The notes under the pieces: model-generated
The model's database searches: none
Told to the model about the DNA's origin: nothing
What the model saw: only the letters and a program-made list of their open reading frames with translations
Assembly: GCA_038093975.1 (NCBI GenBank)
Contig: JBBPTG010000009.1
Location: forward strand, 248,001-312,000
Length of the DNA stretch: 64,000 bases
Reading direction: 5' to 3'
DNA from: Chalciporus piperatus
Lineage: Eukaryota > Basidiomycota > Agaricomycetes > Boletales > Boletaceae
Shown: positions 10,491 through 24,248 of the stretch, piece after piece
How positions within the stretch are numbered: position 1 is the first letter of the stretch
Layout: every line of letters begins with the position of its first letter
Program-made: the position numbers and the translations under genes

Positions 10491-13400
10491 ATGGGCGCAG
10501 CGACCGCTCAGCGTAAAGGCGTATGGGAGCCTCTCCCCCTGATCGTATACGGTTATGCCATCCATCCACTCTCTCCTTCAAAGCGCGATACCCGCATATC
10601 CAGTCGGAGACCCATGTCCACAATAACCGAAGTCTCCGATGGCGAAGGCGGAGGAAACAGAGACGTCGTCTCTCTCGAAGTAGGCGACGAAGTCTATGCT
10701 TTTGAGAAATATACACCCCGAGGCAAGGAGGTAGAGGGTGTCTGGTATCGTGGGTGCGTCAACGTCGTCGGCGTTCCGCGAGAACGAACGCTCATACTGT
10801 CCACCATTCTCTAGCTACGTTGTCTGTACATCACGTCGACCCCCTCCTCTATCTTGGTCCGATCCGTCTACCTCCACGAAAACCCCACCGAGAGCCGAAG
10901 AACTCCAACAAGTATTCATAGGAATATTCCCCGCTTCTCATATTTACGCCCGGGACGAGTTGTCAGACGCAGAAGGTCGCCTACCAGATCTCGTCACTTC
11001 GTTGCTCCATAACACAACATCTAACACCACTAATCATGCAAACGGTCCTACCCATGTAACCGATTATCTTGCTCAATCGAAGCAAGAACGCGCCCGCTTG
11101 ACCCCGGACAACCCACCAAGGGAGCGCGACCGCGAAAAGGATCGCGAAAAAGACGCGTTGGAAGACGAGCGCAAGTCGTTCAAGCTACCCCCACCCCCAG
11201 ATCAAGCCAAGACGTCCCGTGCTGCGGTCACAGTTTATCCTGCTAGCATATATTCTGCAGCTCCCTCTGAAGAGGCACTGAAACCACTTCCCCCAAGACC
11301 TTCCCTAAAATCTGGCGATGACACTGCGTCGGGCGCTGCACAGCCCATCATCGACGAAATTGCATCAGCGCTGAGGGAATGGCATAGCCTCATGTTTCAA
11401 TACCTGGCACAAAGGCAGTATTCGCTCTTCCATGCTGTCAAGTCCCATATCGAAGCGTTACACCTTGGTCGAAGGCAGTTACTAGCGCAAACGTTGTCTG
11501 CGGAGGAAACCGTTGCGTTGAGAAGGGACTGTGTAGTGAGGCTTGTGACTGGAAATATGGTCCAGGATTTGGACATCATCGTCAGGCATCCTTCTTGGGG
11601 CGCCCTTGTCACGGTCGATGTGGAGGGCGAGGTTGACCCACGGAGTTGGGTTAGCGCGGCCAGAATGTACGCTATGCAGACTGCATTGGCATACATGAAC
11701 GTACCAGCGTATAACCTCGATACCTCCAAAAACACGATTGGGCCAACGGAACCTACTACTCCTTCGGCACCGATACCTACTCCAGCAAATTCTGCTTTCC
11801 CCGACATCACACGTTCTCGCAATTCCTCTCGTCTCGTCGGATCTCTCGCGTCGCCTTCCATCAGTGGAAGCAGCTCCAGATCATCCCCTGTCAAGTTCTA
11901 TCACATATATCTAGATCTTCGCGCATTCGTCGCCACTTTCTGTGCACCTGGGGAAACAGCCGAGCTTTTCTTCTCCATCTATAAACACTCGGATCATCCG
12001 CGATTCGTGACTGAAGAATGTTGTGTGGTGTTGAACCACAACGGCGTCCTTGCCCGAGAAGGCGGCTCGGCCATTCGTGCGCGCACTCTCTTCACCGATA
12101 TCGCCCAGAGCGACGCCCAAGACACCCTGTTCTTGGTGTGCAGGATCGTTCGCAATGGCGCGATGAAGATGACCTCCAGTATGAGCTCCGGTATACCTGG
12201 TGCAGACAGCACTGGGCGAAGACCATCAGAGTCCTCAGTTTCCCTAGGAGAGGCAGCGGGGATCGTTCGTGGTCAGTCCTCAGCCCCCAGCCAAGGATAC
12301 GTCGATTCCAACTACCGCCGTCCATTCGGCTGTGCTGTTCTCGAGCTCTCGCAACTGAGCAAGATGCTCGCCGAAGGTGCTGATGTATCCCCAATGCGCG
12401 AGCATACCATGCCGATTTATGTTCCCGCCAACGAGGCCCTATTCTCGATGCTTCATCAAGACATCATCGCAAATAACATCAGGGAATACGAAAAGTCTCC
12501 AAGGTACTTATTCAATCTTTTAACACACGTTCAAGACGCTCATCATTTCCCAGGGCCGAAATGATTGCGGTTTCAGTGAAGATTTTCCATGGAGATGCCT
12601 CCACGATCATCAGAGAGAATATGTCACTTCTTCAAGATATCCCACTCACACTCCGCCTCGGGTTCCCTGACGTCGTCTTCCCCGGTGACGTCCGCAATGA
12701 ACTCTACATTAAGCTCTGGTCTGGAGAATTCCCCACCGCCAATGCTCCGTCTGCGCGTCTTAGCATGGCCAATTTTGCTCGTCCCGGGCCAGCTACTCAG
12801 AACGTCGAGGTGACTATAGAGGTTCGAGATTCCTCGGGGACCACGGTGGAGAGTGCCATCTCTCTTGGAGCTGGTGAACCACCTGTGACACAGTTCCACT
12901 CGATGGTGTTCGCTCGCAACAATCAGCCAACATATGGCGAACTTCTCAAACTCCAATTGCCGCTACGGGGTGTGCCGGACTGGCACCTGTTCTTTGCCTT
13001 CAGGAATAGGGTCGGAAACCGTGCCCTGGGACCAGAGAGGCCATTCGCATTCGCGTTCCAGCCTCTGTTCCCTGGACAGGGCGCATTTTTGGAGGATGGG
13101 AGTCATACTCTGGTGCTTTACAAGGCTGACAGACTGGCCCAGATTGCACCGGAGATGTATCTGTCATCCTCGCCCTGGGTTTTGCCTGGTCAACGCCCAG
13201 ATCAAGTGACGGTATCCCCTGACCTCCAGAGGCTCGCTCCTCCCCTCCGCGACACCCTCATCATCCGGTCTTCGCTATGTTCCACCAAATTCACCCAGAA
13301 CCCTGTATTGCTTAGCCTTCTCAAATGGGAGCAGATCTCAGACAAAGAACTCCTCTCCACTGTACTCAGCAAATTCACCTTTGTGGGCGAAGGTGAAATA

Positions 13401-16400
13401 GTCAAGTTCTTGCGCGATATCTTTGACTCCCTCTTCGGCATCCTCGTCTCATCGACCAACCAATCCGGGGAGATGGATCACCTCGTGTTCAACGCACTCG
13501 TCACGGTGCTCGGGATCGTCCAGGACAGACGGTTCAGCAACTTCCAGCCGGTTCTGGATGTCTACATCGAGCAACACTTCAACTGTTCCCATGCATCCTC
13601 CCATATCATCCGGTCCATGGACCGGTTGTTGAAGAATCCCACTGGCACCGACACGGCATCCCCTCTCCGAGCGACGCTCAAAGTATGGCACTACATTTTC
13701 AAGTTCGTCACTCGCGCACGAGAGTTGCAGCAGGCGACAGACCTCGGTATGTCGGGTGGTGCTACTGCCGAACATTTAGAAGCGACGTTCAAGAAGGAGG
13801 TCCGGACGCACTTGATGGAGGTCAATCGCATGATGGCGATGACGACTCCCCCGTCTATCATCGGTACCCAGACGATCGCTCTACAACACTTTACGTCCAT
13901 ACTACCCGAACTCGCCAAGGTACTTTCCACCATTGAGCTGGTCACGGTCGCGACCAACTTTGCGAACGCGATTTCAAATGCCAAGGGCAAGATCATCATT
14001 TGGCGTCTTATCATGTACGTGCAGATCGTCAAAGGGTTCTTGTTCGACGAACCTCAGTCACGAACGCTCCTCGTTCAAGCGGTGGTTCTTTGGATTAAGC
14101 CTTACTTTGGTCGCTACGACGAGTTCACGCAGACCCAGTCTGGCGACTCAGAGGCGGTCAAGGATGCATCGCGCGTGAGCTGGATGGAGTCGATGAGGTT
14201 GTGTGTCACTATTCTAGCTATGATGTTGGACAAGTTGCAGCAGCAGTTGGTTTCCTCGACGGTGCTGTCGGACCGCGTTCTGTTCAGACAGGAGCAGGAT
14301 AACGTGGAGTATCTCCTGATGTTGCTGCCCAGGTGAGCTCGATCGTCATGCACAAAGAGTGCTGCTGAGGGATTGTCTTTAGACTTTTAGATTCATACCG
14401 CGAGTTCCAAAGTCCCGCGAACCATCGTGCTATCGAGCGCACTAGGACGCCCACGACAACCACAGCTGCTGTCCCTGTAACCTTCCCCGAGTCCTACCCT
14501 TTCTCTCTCATGGCTTCACTGCCCAACACGCCCCAAGCTTCTTCCAGCGCATCTAACGTCGATGACACCAACATCTTCAACCCCGCTTTGGGAGAGACTG
14601 CCATCGTTTTCCTCTCTCTCATTCTGTCTGCGCCTACCAAGCATACATATAACTTCTTGGAGTCGAGCTACGATATTGAAGGGAAGGACAACTTTGCTAC
14701 CCTGTTGACGCAATTCTTCAAGGTCGCGACGTCAATCCTCAGCAATGATGCATGGCCGAGTACATGGCTGAACGTGAACATCTTGGCACACAAGGTGTTG
14801 ATCAAGATGATGGACCCAGTGTCGACGCTTCTCAAACGGATCTTCATTCCTCCCCCTTCTGCTGCCTCACAGTTCAAGTCTGAGTTGTGGCGCGATGCGT
14901 TCTACATGCTTTTCAAGCTTCTGTCGTCTGACCAACTCGTCATCGAGGACTTTACAGCCCAGGTGAGAGATAAAGACCTCGTTCTATTCTGAGCTCGAAT
15001 CTCACTTTCCTTCCAGAAACGTCGTGCTGTGTGGCGACTTGGCGGAGATATTCGTGGTGAAGGTGCTGATATTTTGTTGCGTTTGTGGGAGGCTCTTGCT
15101 TGGCCCGAGACTGCAGACGCAGAAGCCGCGCAGGGAGTAAGCAGCCGGTCGTCAGCTTTCCCAGAGTACGCTGCTGACCGTCTTACAGGGTTATCAAACA
15201 GTTCTCAGCCTCCTCATCGGACAGATCGTCAATCTCTGCCTGAGCCACCACGACTCGCTGCGCAACAATGCAGTCGGCATCCTGTTCGGCATGATCATCT
15301 CGGAATACCAACAATCGGGGCACTTTGAACAGATCGAGAACGAACTGGTGAAGAAGTTGGACTCGCTGTTCATGTCCCAATCAAAGGGCGATGATATCTC
15401 ACGTGCTTTCTTCATTGCACACCTGCGGCAGTTGTTTGAGTCTGCACAGGTGGAAGAGCAACTGCGCGAGCGGGTTTCGACGTTCCTGGATTGCGTGGAT
15501 GCGTTCCTCAAACTTTTGTTGAGCCTTCGAAGTCTGCCAGAGGGCGAGGAATTTGCTGATGACCGCGTTATTGCTACGGTAAGATTGTCTGCAGTGTCAG
15601 CGATGGCTTTTCTGATCGCTCAATAGCTACGGCTGATGAACTTTATCCGGGACATCGGTCGGGAGGAGATGTACATCAAATATGTGCACCAGCTCGTCAA
15701 CGTCAGTCAATCGTGGCTTTCGTTCCCGTTCTTCGATACTTAATTGCTGATTTAGGCCCACTTACAATCACAAAATTACGTCGAAGCTGCTCTGACGCTC
15801 AAGCTACACTCTGACCTCCACGAATGGGATCTTTGCTCCTTCGTCCCCCCTATGGAAGATCTTGGGTTACCTCAACAATCACAGTTCCATCGCAAGGAGA
15901 CCATTTGCCTCCTTATTCTTGATTATCTAGGTTGGTCAATGTTCATGTTGGGATTACTCGGTGGATCTCACACGTTTATTACTGCAGGGAAGGGGAAAGC
16001 CTACGAGAGCGCCATTGACATATGCAAAGAATTGGCTAAGCAACACGCCGAAATCACCTTCAACTAGTATGTTTGATGCTCTCCTCGAATTCGGAAACGT
16101 CACTCAAGCCTGAATTACACAGTACCCGCCTGGCAGAGATTCTTCGACATCAAGCAACGATGTTGGAACATATCATCACAGATCAACGTTACTACCCCGA
16201 CTATTTCCGTGTTACTTTCTATGGAGAATTCCCTGATGCCATTCGCGGAAAGCAATTTATCGTACGCTTGCCACATATTGCTGCTCGCGTTTCACTGACC
16301 AACCCTCTCTGCAGTACCGAGGTTATGAATGGGAAAAGTACGCGACATTCTGCGAACGGATGCTGAACAAGCATCCAGGATCCCAGTTACTCAAGACACC

Positions 16401-17654
16401 TGGGGATCCCCCTGTCGATATACGCTTCGGTTCTGACCTATATATACAAGTTACCGCCGTTTCTCCAGAACCCAATCGTTCCCAACCAATTTTCACCAGC
16501 CCCGATGTGCCATTGGCTGTACGAAGCTACTATGAGCACAGGTGCGTAGTTTTCATTTCAATGTAGTGGTCGTTTCTGAATCCGAATTTTCGTCATAGTT
16601 CGGTCAATATGTTCAGCAGTCTCCGACCAATTACCAAGACCGACCGGGATGGTCACGAAGAGGTATGGCTCGAGAAGACGAGTTACACCACCGAGCAGGC
16701 TTTCCCCACTGTCCTCCGTAGGTCTGATATCACGGAATGGGAAGTCGTGGAGATCTCCCCAGTGGATCATGCGTACAATGAAGTGGAACAGAAGACTCGG
16801 GAGCTGGATTTCCTCCACATAAGATACTCGGCTCTTGCGAAGACGACCCAGATGTTCTCAACAAATGCATTGTCTATGACTTTGAACGGTGCCGTAGATC
16901 CACCCGCGGACAGTATACCTACCTACCGGGAGGTGTTCTTCGAGCCTGCGTACCACATTCGGCATGCAGATAGAGAGGAGCAGTTAGGCCGTCTTCGCAC
17001 TGCGATTGATGACCACGTACGTACATGTCTCCTGTTTTTCTTCGAGGTGGGTGAACGGGGCTGATTGCCTCATAGGTCCGTGTCATCGACAGCTGCCTCA
17101 AGTTGCACAGGCAAATCTGCCCACCAGAAATGCTCCGCTTCCACCAAACACTCGAAGAACTTTTCAAGAAAAACTTTGCAGAGGAAATTGAGCGTATCGG
17201 AGCACATGGTGGTTTCGACGAAGTTCCTGCCCAATCCTACACGCGCGTCGCGGACCAATCGTCTCTTCATGAGAGCTCGTCCCTACAGAGTCCACTTTCC
17301 TCCACCGGCCTGTCGGTCCCACCCTCAGCCACGTCGTCCCTACCCATGTCACCGATCTCACCTCGTGACCATACTCTGCCATTTGAGGGTATTTCTTCCG
17401 CCAAACGCACGCCTTTACAACTTCACGCTGCTCATGTCGCTCGTCATGGTATCCAAGGCGTCTCAACTGGGTGGCGCCAAGAGACCATTGGAAGCGATGG
17501 AGGGACGACGGCGTCACCTCGCAACTCCTTGATCACTGTTGGAAACGGCCCCTCTGTGGTTCATTCAGGGGCATCGGTGGTCACGTCTGCTGTCGGCAGT
17601 ATCAAGGGCCGCTTCTCGCGATTCGGGAGCATGAAATCAGGTCGCCGAGGATGA
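10491..17654 (+). CDS. DOCK-family guanine nucleotide exchange factor (Dck1-like)
   Basis: Thirteen exons: 10491-10753, 10815-12503, 12554-14332, 14383-14962, 15017-15136, 15189-15578, 15627-15701, 15756-15930, 15988-16066, 16123-16261, 16315-16541, 16599-17016 and 17076-17654. They sum to 6513 nt, in frame, for 2170 residues, usual for DOCK proteins. An N-terminal SH3-like region (WEPLPLIVYGYAIHPLSP; LEVGDEVYAFEKYTP) is followed by the DHR-1/C2 region (FVFARNNQPTYGELLKLQLP-like block near 12.95 kb) and a long helical array. A C-terminal DHR-2 domain (about 15.8-17.2 kb) contains YYPDYFRVTFYGEFP, YRGYEWEKYATFCERML and PPEMLRFHQTLEELF. DHR-2 loads GTP onto Rac/Cdc42-type GTPases; in yeast Dck1 works with an ELMO partner. 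The tail is serine/proline rich. This would link Rho signalling to polarity or wall stress. Confidence 0.93.
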
Positions 17655-17955
17655 AATATAACACGTCGATTCGCCAAGCTCGGGTTATTTGTTGTTAGCT
17701 TGTGATATCCCCCCGAGTTGCCATCGATTAATGTAAGGTCTCAGCGTACAGCGTTCCCATCTTTTATCTCCAATGTTAACTTTCTAAATTTCAAATTGTC
17801 AACTATATATGCAATGGAATACAAATCACAAGTACATAGGATAACAAAGGGGAGGTATTGCACTAGTTACAAGGTCACATAAGCATAACAATCATACGGA
17901 GAATACAGTAGACGCAAGTTAGATAATAAGATAAATCGGTAGGCTAACATATGAC

Positions 17956-19947
17956 CTATGCAACCTGACTTGCAAGGGTTGAACTCATATTGTGTTCTCG
18001 TAGCGTCTGGAATTCGAAAGAGTCATACGTGTTCATGGAGTACTGCGGTGTTGCGTATACATCGACGGACTCGGGGGAGTCAGCTTGCGTGTAACCATAC
18101 ACGTATACGGGTTGCGAAGGGGACAATAGCGCAGGGTTATTGGATTGGGTCGCCCAGTCGCTTGACATCTGGTCTTCGAGGCCAAAGGCGGAGGTATTGC
18201 TTGGCAGCGCGTTTGACAGTTCGACGGTATATATCTGCGGCTCCAGAGAGGAGGGTGGCATTCGATAGATGATGCCTGGATCCCGGTAGTACCTCTGCAT
18301 GATTTCCGAGTTGATGTAAGCGGGTTGCATTGGGTCTTGTGGGGAATATAGTGGAGCTTCCAACAACGAATCTGGATGGGACTCGGGTGGGAATGGCGCG
18401 AGCTGGATGACGGGAGACAAGCGCGAGAGCTGTGAATCGTCTGAGCGTGGGTCGGGGCAGCCTGGCAGCTGGGGAGATCCGTACGGACCGTCGTCCAAAG
18501 AGGACGATCCGGACACTTCCTGAGGGAAAGCCGTGGCGAGGAAAGGGGAATGGACTTCCTCCTTCATTAAAGTGGAGGTAGGAGAGTGACAAAGGGACTG
18601 AATAAAGATGAACGCTTTAACGAAACGTGCGACCGATGTGTTTGATGGACTCACATATTTCGAAATGATTTTATCCAATGCGAGGGGTAAGTGCTTCCAG
18701 TCGAACACTTTAACATCTTTCTCTATCTTTCGTGGCTTCGGATCCGGGAAGTCCATGATCCGCTGGAAGAAGGACTCGAATCCAGGCCTTGTCTTTGATA
18801 CAGTCGTCGGCCGAAGACCTTCTAAATTCCTTCGAATACGGTTCTTCTCGTCAACCTCGAAGTCCGCTTCCACCAAGCGCTGAAGTAAATGGATGATGTC
18901 GACGGAAGTAATGCAGCAGGAGTCCGTTTCTTCACGGTAGATACACGAGATGACGATGTCGTCGGCGTCGTATTCCCTTTGCGAGATGCGTTCCGCGGAA
19001 ACTACGAGCTTGTTGCCATCTTGCAAGCGGGAAAAGCGAACAAGTCTGCGTCCCGCGAGTAGTTCCGACTCTTCCCAGTCATAGCAGAAGCTATCGAGTG
19101 GCGTGATGATATCAAGAATGATGGTTTGGGTACTGTCTTCGAGTTCTGAGCCTGCCTGGCGTGTCGCACGCCTCAGCGCCGGAGTGACTGCCACTGCCTG
19201 AACAGATGGATGGGAGGTAGTGGTACGTGACTGAGAACCCTGAGATGAGCCGTATTCTGAATCGGAAGAAGAGGGGGAGTGTGGCCGAGCATAGGGATTT
19301 TGACGCTTTGAAGAACGCTCCATTGGGTCATTGGAAAGAGTCCGACGACTCGGCCGGGAACGCGCATCGCTCGCAAAGCTTTGGGCATACTTGGACGAGA
19401 CTGGCCGAACACCATTGGCTGTCGTGAATGATGAGGGCTGTATTCAATATGTCAAAATCTTTTCAATATGCTCACCGGCATTATTGTACATGAAATCACC
19501 AAACGTTACGGAATCCAACACACGGTTGTCCTTGTTAACAGCTTGTATCGTAAGCGGGACCGAGGCAGATGACGACTTCTGCTTCGAGAAGGAAGGTGCG
19601 TAGCCCTTGAGACGCCAACGACCACATCCCGGAGTGTCTATCTCGCGGACTTGAGTGCTGACAGCACGGCGTCCGACGACGAGACGGATATGAACGCCGA
19701 CGGCCAGGTCGGCTTTGCAAGTGAAGTTGACGGAGATGAGTGTACCTTCGTCACCTGCACCAGGCGTGTAGCTCATGACCCAGAGCAAGTCCACACTCGA
19801 GCATGCAAGGTATCTGCCGGATGGATCACCGACGTTCTGGCCGGCAGGGACCAAGGGGGCATTGAGCCAGCCCGAGGTAGTCCTCGTGGGACTGACTCGC
19901 TGGGCTGCATGGCGGGGCATTTGTCCCAACGGGGTGACGTTCGACAT
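17956..19947 (-). CDS. medA: MedA (Medusa)-type developmental transcription regulator, DUF7082
   Basis: Exons 19947-19476, 19418-18655 and 18597-17956 give 625 residues. The central part carries the conserved domain of Aspergillus MedA and relatives: DDIVISCIYREETDSCCITS, VDEKNRIRRNLEGLRPTTVS and DFPDPKPRKIEKDVKVF. An upstream conserved block (GYTPGAGDEGTL-type; residues about 60-150) precedes it, and the C-terminal 200 residues are proline/serine-rich and disordered, typical of an activation region. In Ascomycota these nuclear proteins control conidiophore and biofilm development; in basidiomycetes the role is inferred. I chose the ATG at 19947 because the frame upstream of it has no domain-like content and looks like leader. 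The first intron uses the ACGACAG acceptor at 19419, which keeps phase. The gene symbol is by family only. Confidence 0.82.
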
Positions 19948-21620
19948 CGAGAGTTGCAGCGAAGTCGGAATCTGACAATAAGGAGACTTTAGATATTGCA
20001 AGATATTACGTTGTGCGCCTAGATACTGACCAAGGTGTCGGTGCACCGAGACGAAGAAAGAAGAAGGGAGGTATGCAATTGGCCTGGTTTGTCGTGCGAG
20101 GGGTAGAACGACCAACTGCGGAGAGGTGTGGACGAGATTTGAATTGGGGCTATAGCCACAATGGGAGAGGATATTTGAAGAAAATATGTCAATCAGTGGG
20201 GGGACTTGAATATAATTAATAGCACAGGCACCACGACTGGGGACTGAGAACAGCTCGCCCGCGGACGGACAATGTTGGCGAAGAACTGGAACGGGGAGGG
20301 TATAAATACTGTGTCGAAGGAACCTTGGAAAGAATTGAGAGTCACGCGGTATTGGTGGCGGCGGACAATCTAATATTCGGAAACGTGTGGGCAAGTTCTG
20401 GAGATATAAAATTAATATTTTAGTGGTCTACTGGCAGGGAGGAACTTGGCATCTCGAGGATACGAGATCCTCGTGATAGCTGTTTTCGTACCGCCGACAA
20501 GAGCAACAAACTCGATCGGGGTTGATCTCGAAACACTATCTCACGTTCCTTGATGCGTACGTTTGTCGTACGTGTGTGGTTGGCGTCTGTCCTAAATTCC
20601 ATTGACATAAAGCTATATGTAGGGAGAGATGTCTCCGAATCTGTGCGCACCCATGATCGCAACCGGGATCTACCCGAGATCGGCGGCGAACGTACGTTTC
20701 ATATCGATAAGAGTGCGTACCGAAGCGGGGGTACACATCTATCAGACTACAAAATCTGACATAAAAAGACGAAATGAAGCAGGGGAAAACGGTAGCGATG
20801 GTTGACATACTATGCCATCGCGGAGTACCGTATGGGGATCCAAATCCAGAGCCAGGACAATAAAAGTTGCTCTGATCAAACGTAATTAGCAACTGCAGGG
20901 CAAGATCAACAAGATCTCCAGTACCGTCTTCTCGACACAGCTTCCCTTCTTTGATCCCATCACTTTTTCCACGTGCAATGCTATCCGTAATTCGATTCCT
21001 CTGCTCAACGAAGGTCGGGAACAGCGAGGGAAAGCTCATTCCATACAAACGCACTCGAGATAAGCCATGACAATCTGAGAGAATATCCTAGTAAAAAAAC
21101 CGAATCCTGTATAATAGACTCAGATACAATGCCGAATTGTCAACGAATTGTGGTAATTTTCCACGGTGTGTCAATGTCACCCTCTTTCCATCTTTGCACT
21201 GTGTGTATATTTGACACGCATAAAAAAGAGTCCCCAAATTTACTTGCTGCCATACATAACTCATGTCAGACCTCGAGCTAACTATCTCGACGCATTGACC
21301 TAGTTAAGCACCGTCAAGCGCTTTGCTTATGGAAGTTTGCATTATGGGATGACGATTGCCTGGCGCTGATGATCGATATGATGAGAAATTGTGGCGAAAA
21401 ATGCATCCTATAGCACACCTGCGGCACCAGCGCACCTGCGGTACCAGAGGAACTGCCCCGGATAGTCCTGAGTCTTCTTGACCGCCCATAACATATTGGA
21501 AAATCCCGTCATGTGACACGAGGTACATTGCACGACATAAAGGTACCAGCGACAAGCTGCCATCCATCCCAGGGACAACCTATATTCAAGTTCCACCTCG
21601 ACCAAAGAAAGGGCTCAATT
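19948..21620. other. MedA upstream region with one weak coding-like stretch
   Basis: This 1.67 kb holds the medA leader/promoter and the Med27 3' flank. A 160-residue open frame on the minus strand (about 21039-20536) begins MSFPSLFPTFVEQRNRITDS and continues with a coding-like block (GTGDLVDLALQLLITFDQ), but I recognise no family and see no continuation in spliced exons. I see nothing else. Confidence 0.4.
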
Positions 21621-22950
21621 CTACAGGCACGTGGCGTGACGAGCTTCCCAGTGACTGGTCGCATGATCCGCAGCGTCTCCTCGAGGGGGTGTGGGGTGAG
21701 CTGGGGGTCCAGGGCTATCTACGCTGACAGCCGATTTGCCATTTGTTGTGCTCGATGATTGAGCTTCCCTCGGGGTCCATATTCTTCCGACAGGGGGGAT
21801 GTGGCCTTCTGCAGAAAGCACCCGCTGACAGCTCGTACACCGCTCAACGAACAATCCTCGGTAAGAAACAAGCACGTTCTAATAATGAGGTAACGCCACA
21901 TCAGTCAAAGATGCGACGACACGATAGTCTGATTACTTACAATCAAAGTCTGAAGCGGCACACGCGGATGCGAGGATATCATCTTGGCGATGTGTTGAGT
22001 AAGTATTTGAAAAGCGTGGTAGTCTGACTGCTCATGTGGCAGCTTCTGCTTGTCGAAGAGCGATTAGCGATGAGATGACTGACGAGAATGTCAAGCATAC
22101 CCTTTCCCTCGGACCAAATGCAGTGACACTTTCTACAACTAGCTGGTCCTCCAGATTTGTAAATATCAGGGATATGTATGTGGTCAGTACATCAGATACC
22201 AGGAAACGGAGTACTACGGGGATCGTGAGCTTCCCGGCAGAAATTGTTGGAGTTCCGCTCTTGTGCGTGGATATTGCTGCTTTAAGTTCATCCCGAAGCG
22301 TCTCGGTACGTGACCAAATAACCAGCTTGCAATCGGGTAACGGCGGTCCGTCTACTTCAGTGGCCGTAGACATTTTGAACTCCGGAAGGGTTCCTCGATT
22401 GAAGTCGCGCACAAATTCTACGAGAGACTCGGCTCTGACAGGGGGTGGATCATCCTCGGGAGGTGGGAAAAATGAGGAGGTACGTGGGGCTGAGGGTATG
22501 TAGGGTTGTGGAGAACCAACAGGAGATTGTGGTCGTCTACTCAGACAGGTGAATTCGCGTCTTCCTTGAATCCATCGCACATACGTACTTCCGCTTACGA
22601 TTTTCTCTTCGAAAAGACAAACCAAGTTCGCTTTGATCAGCTTGTTCACTGGCACGTGCGGTGCGGAGGGCCTCTTGCACTTTTACAGAGGAGAGCACCC
22701 CCAAGAAATCATTTAATGCGCGAAAGTCGTGAGCAGGTGTGGAGTTGAAAGTAGCGGCAAAATCGCGCTCGACCGCTGTATCGAATGAAGGAGTAAAATC
22801 TGCGAGTGGTGAAATTGATGGGGGCTTGAGAAGCAAAGAAGGGACATGTCGGAGTGCTTGAAGGCGATTGTGAACGTCTGTGAGCGTTTGAATGCGATCC
22901 TGAAGACTCGGCGGGGGTACGGTCTCTGGGGCTGTCGTGGACTCGGTCAT
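21621..22950 (-). CDS. MED27: Mediator complex subunit 27
   Basis: Exons 22950-22589, 22536-22101, 22045-21941 and 21878-21621 give 386 residues in frame. The N-terminus has the helical block QDRIQTLTDVHNRLQALRHV and KVQEALRTARASEQAD. The middle is conserved (ESLVEFVRDFNRG), and the C-terminus has the zinc-binding-like pattern of Med27: CTSCQRVLSAEGHIPPVGRI followed by a final RHATCL (Cx2C...HxxC). Med27 belongs to the upper tail of Mediator, which bridges activators to RNA polymerase II. The small third exon is recognised by SDYHAFQILTQHIAKM. A start 17 nt upstream (MQLATTM...) is an alternative. The family call rests on remembered motif layout and the terminal Cys/His pattern; I am fairly sure. 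Confidence 0.75.
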
Positions 22951-24248
22951 TGTAGTTGCTAACTGCATCCGATCGACTCGGAGCTCGAAGCGTTGCAGGA
23001 TGTGCGTGGCTGTGCACCCGACCCACTCTATTAGACGTGTGTTCAGGAGTACCACGTTCATCTACATGATATCCGGGATCCGGCGCTCATATGTAAAAAG
23101 TACGTCCCAGAGGATTTCGCCATTTTCTTTTTTTTCAATTTTCCAACAGTCGTCACATCATGTGCTACGCCATGGTGTCCCAGGATGTCTTGGTCCCCCT
23201 CCCGGTAGCTATCTCGGCAGCCTTGTCCATTACAGTTTCCTCTTCGAGCCAACATCGAGCCAATGATGTCTTTACCCCTTTCTTCCCTTTACCATACCCC
23301 CTGCCTGGGATGACACGTAGCATGCTCATTTCAGTAACCAAAGCGGCGCATTACAGAGTCTAACCTCATTAGATTTTGGTATGCTGTCAATCCTCACGAT
23401 CGGATACTCGTGGCACCGTACCTCTCACGGGAGAATGATTATGACCCCACCATGTCTAACGCGTTCCGCGAGCTGTATCTAAATGCCCTTAATCGCCACC
23501 AATTGACATTCTCCAAATGGCAAGTTTGCTGCATCTCCTTGATCGCCTCATCTCGCATACTTTCGGTATGTACCCACCCATCTATCTGTTACATGTGACC
23601 GAAGGCCGATGCCTGGTGTACACCTTTCATCTCTCCGCCATAGCAATCGCGGCCGGAAGCGACCGTTTGTCGCTTGGTTTGTCGTATATGGGATGGTGAA
23701 ACATGTTACAAAATATTGGAATAGTCTTCTCAAGACGATATATGCTATCGATCGGGCACGCGATTAGATTAGATTTCCCTTTAACGCTCCAGCAGAGTAC
23801 CTGTCGGAGTCTCGGAGATCATTTGATCGATGACTGTATCAGGGACTTTTGGTTGACGGTATGCAGGAGAACCAACGGCAGTGATGTAAGCGCAGGCAGC
23901 GTTAGGTTCCGCCAGTTAGAGGACCCATATTGCTGGGCGTAAGGATTCAAAGAAATGTGGTTCAAATCAACATGCGATTTTTTTGGAATCCTATGTCTTC
24001 AGGGTATTAGTTTATGGCAGTGACTAGTGACGACTCTACGACCTGGAAAGTATGTATGCTAGGTTCGGAGGTAATGACATCTGACCATCCGGGGATCTCC
24101 AACCCACCGAATCCATAGTGTAGTTGCCCTCAGGTCCCTGAAGAGTCTGATGGAAAAAATGATGAGAAAGGATGCCACCAGCGACAAACTACTGTGGGTA
24201 CCTGAGAAAATAACAGAACATACGGAAGATGTACCAGCTCTAACCCGT
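22951..24248. other. Intergenic, no gene recognised
   Basis: About 1.3 kb. Short open frames on both strands lack motifs or consistent splice chains. AT content is somewhat higher than in the flanking genes. I see nothing supportable here. Confidence 0.45.

Noticed and set aside
19948..20394. Longer N-terminus for the MedA-type protein
   Set aside because: The frame is open, but its content has no conserved or domain-like character; the ATG at 19947 immediately precedes sensible sequence.
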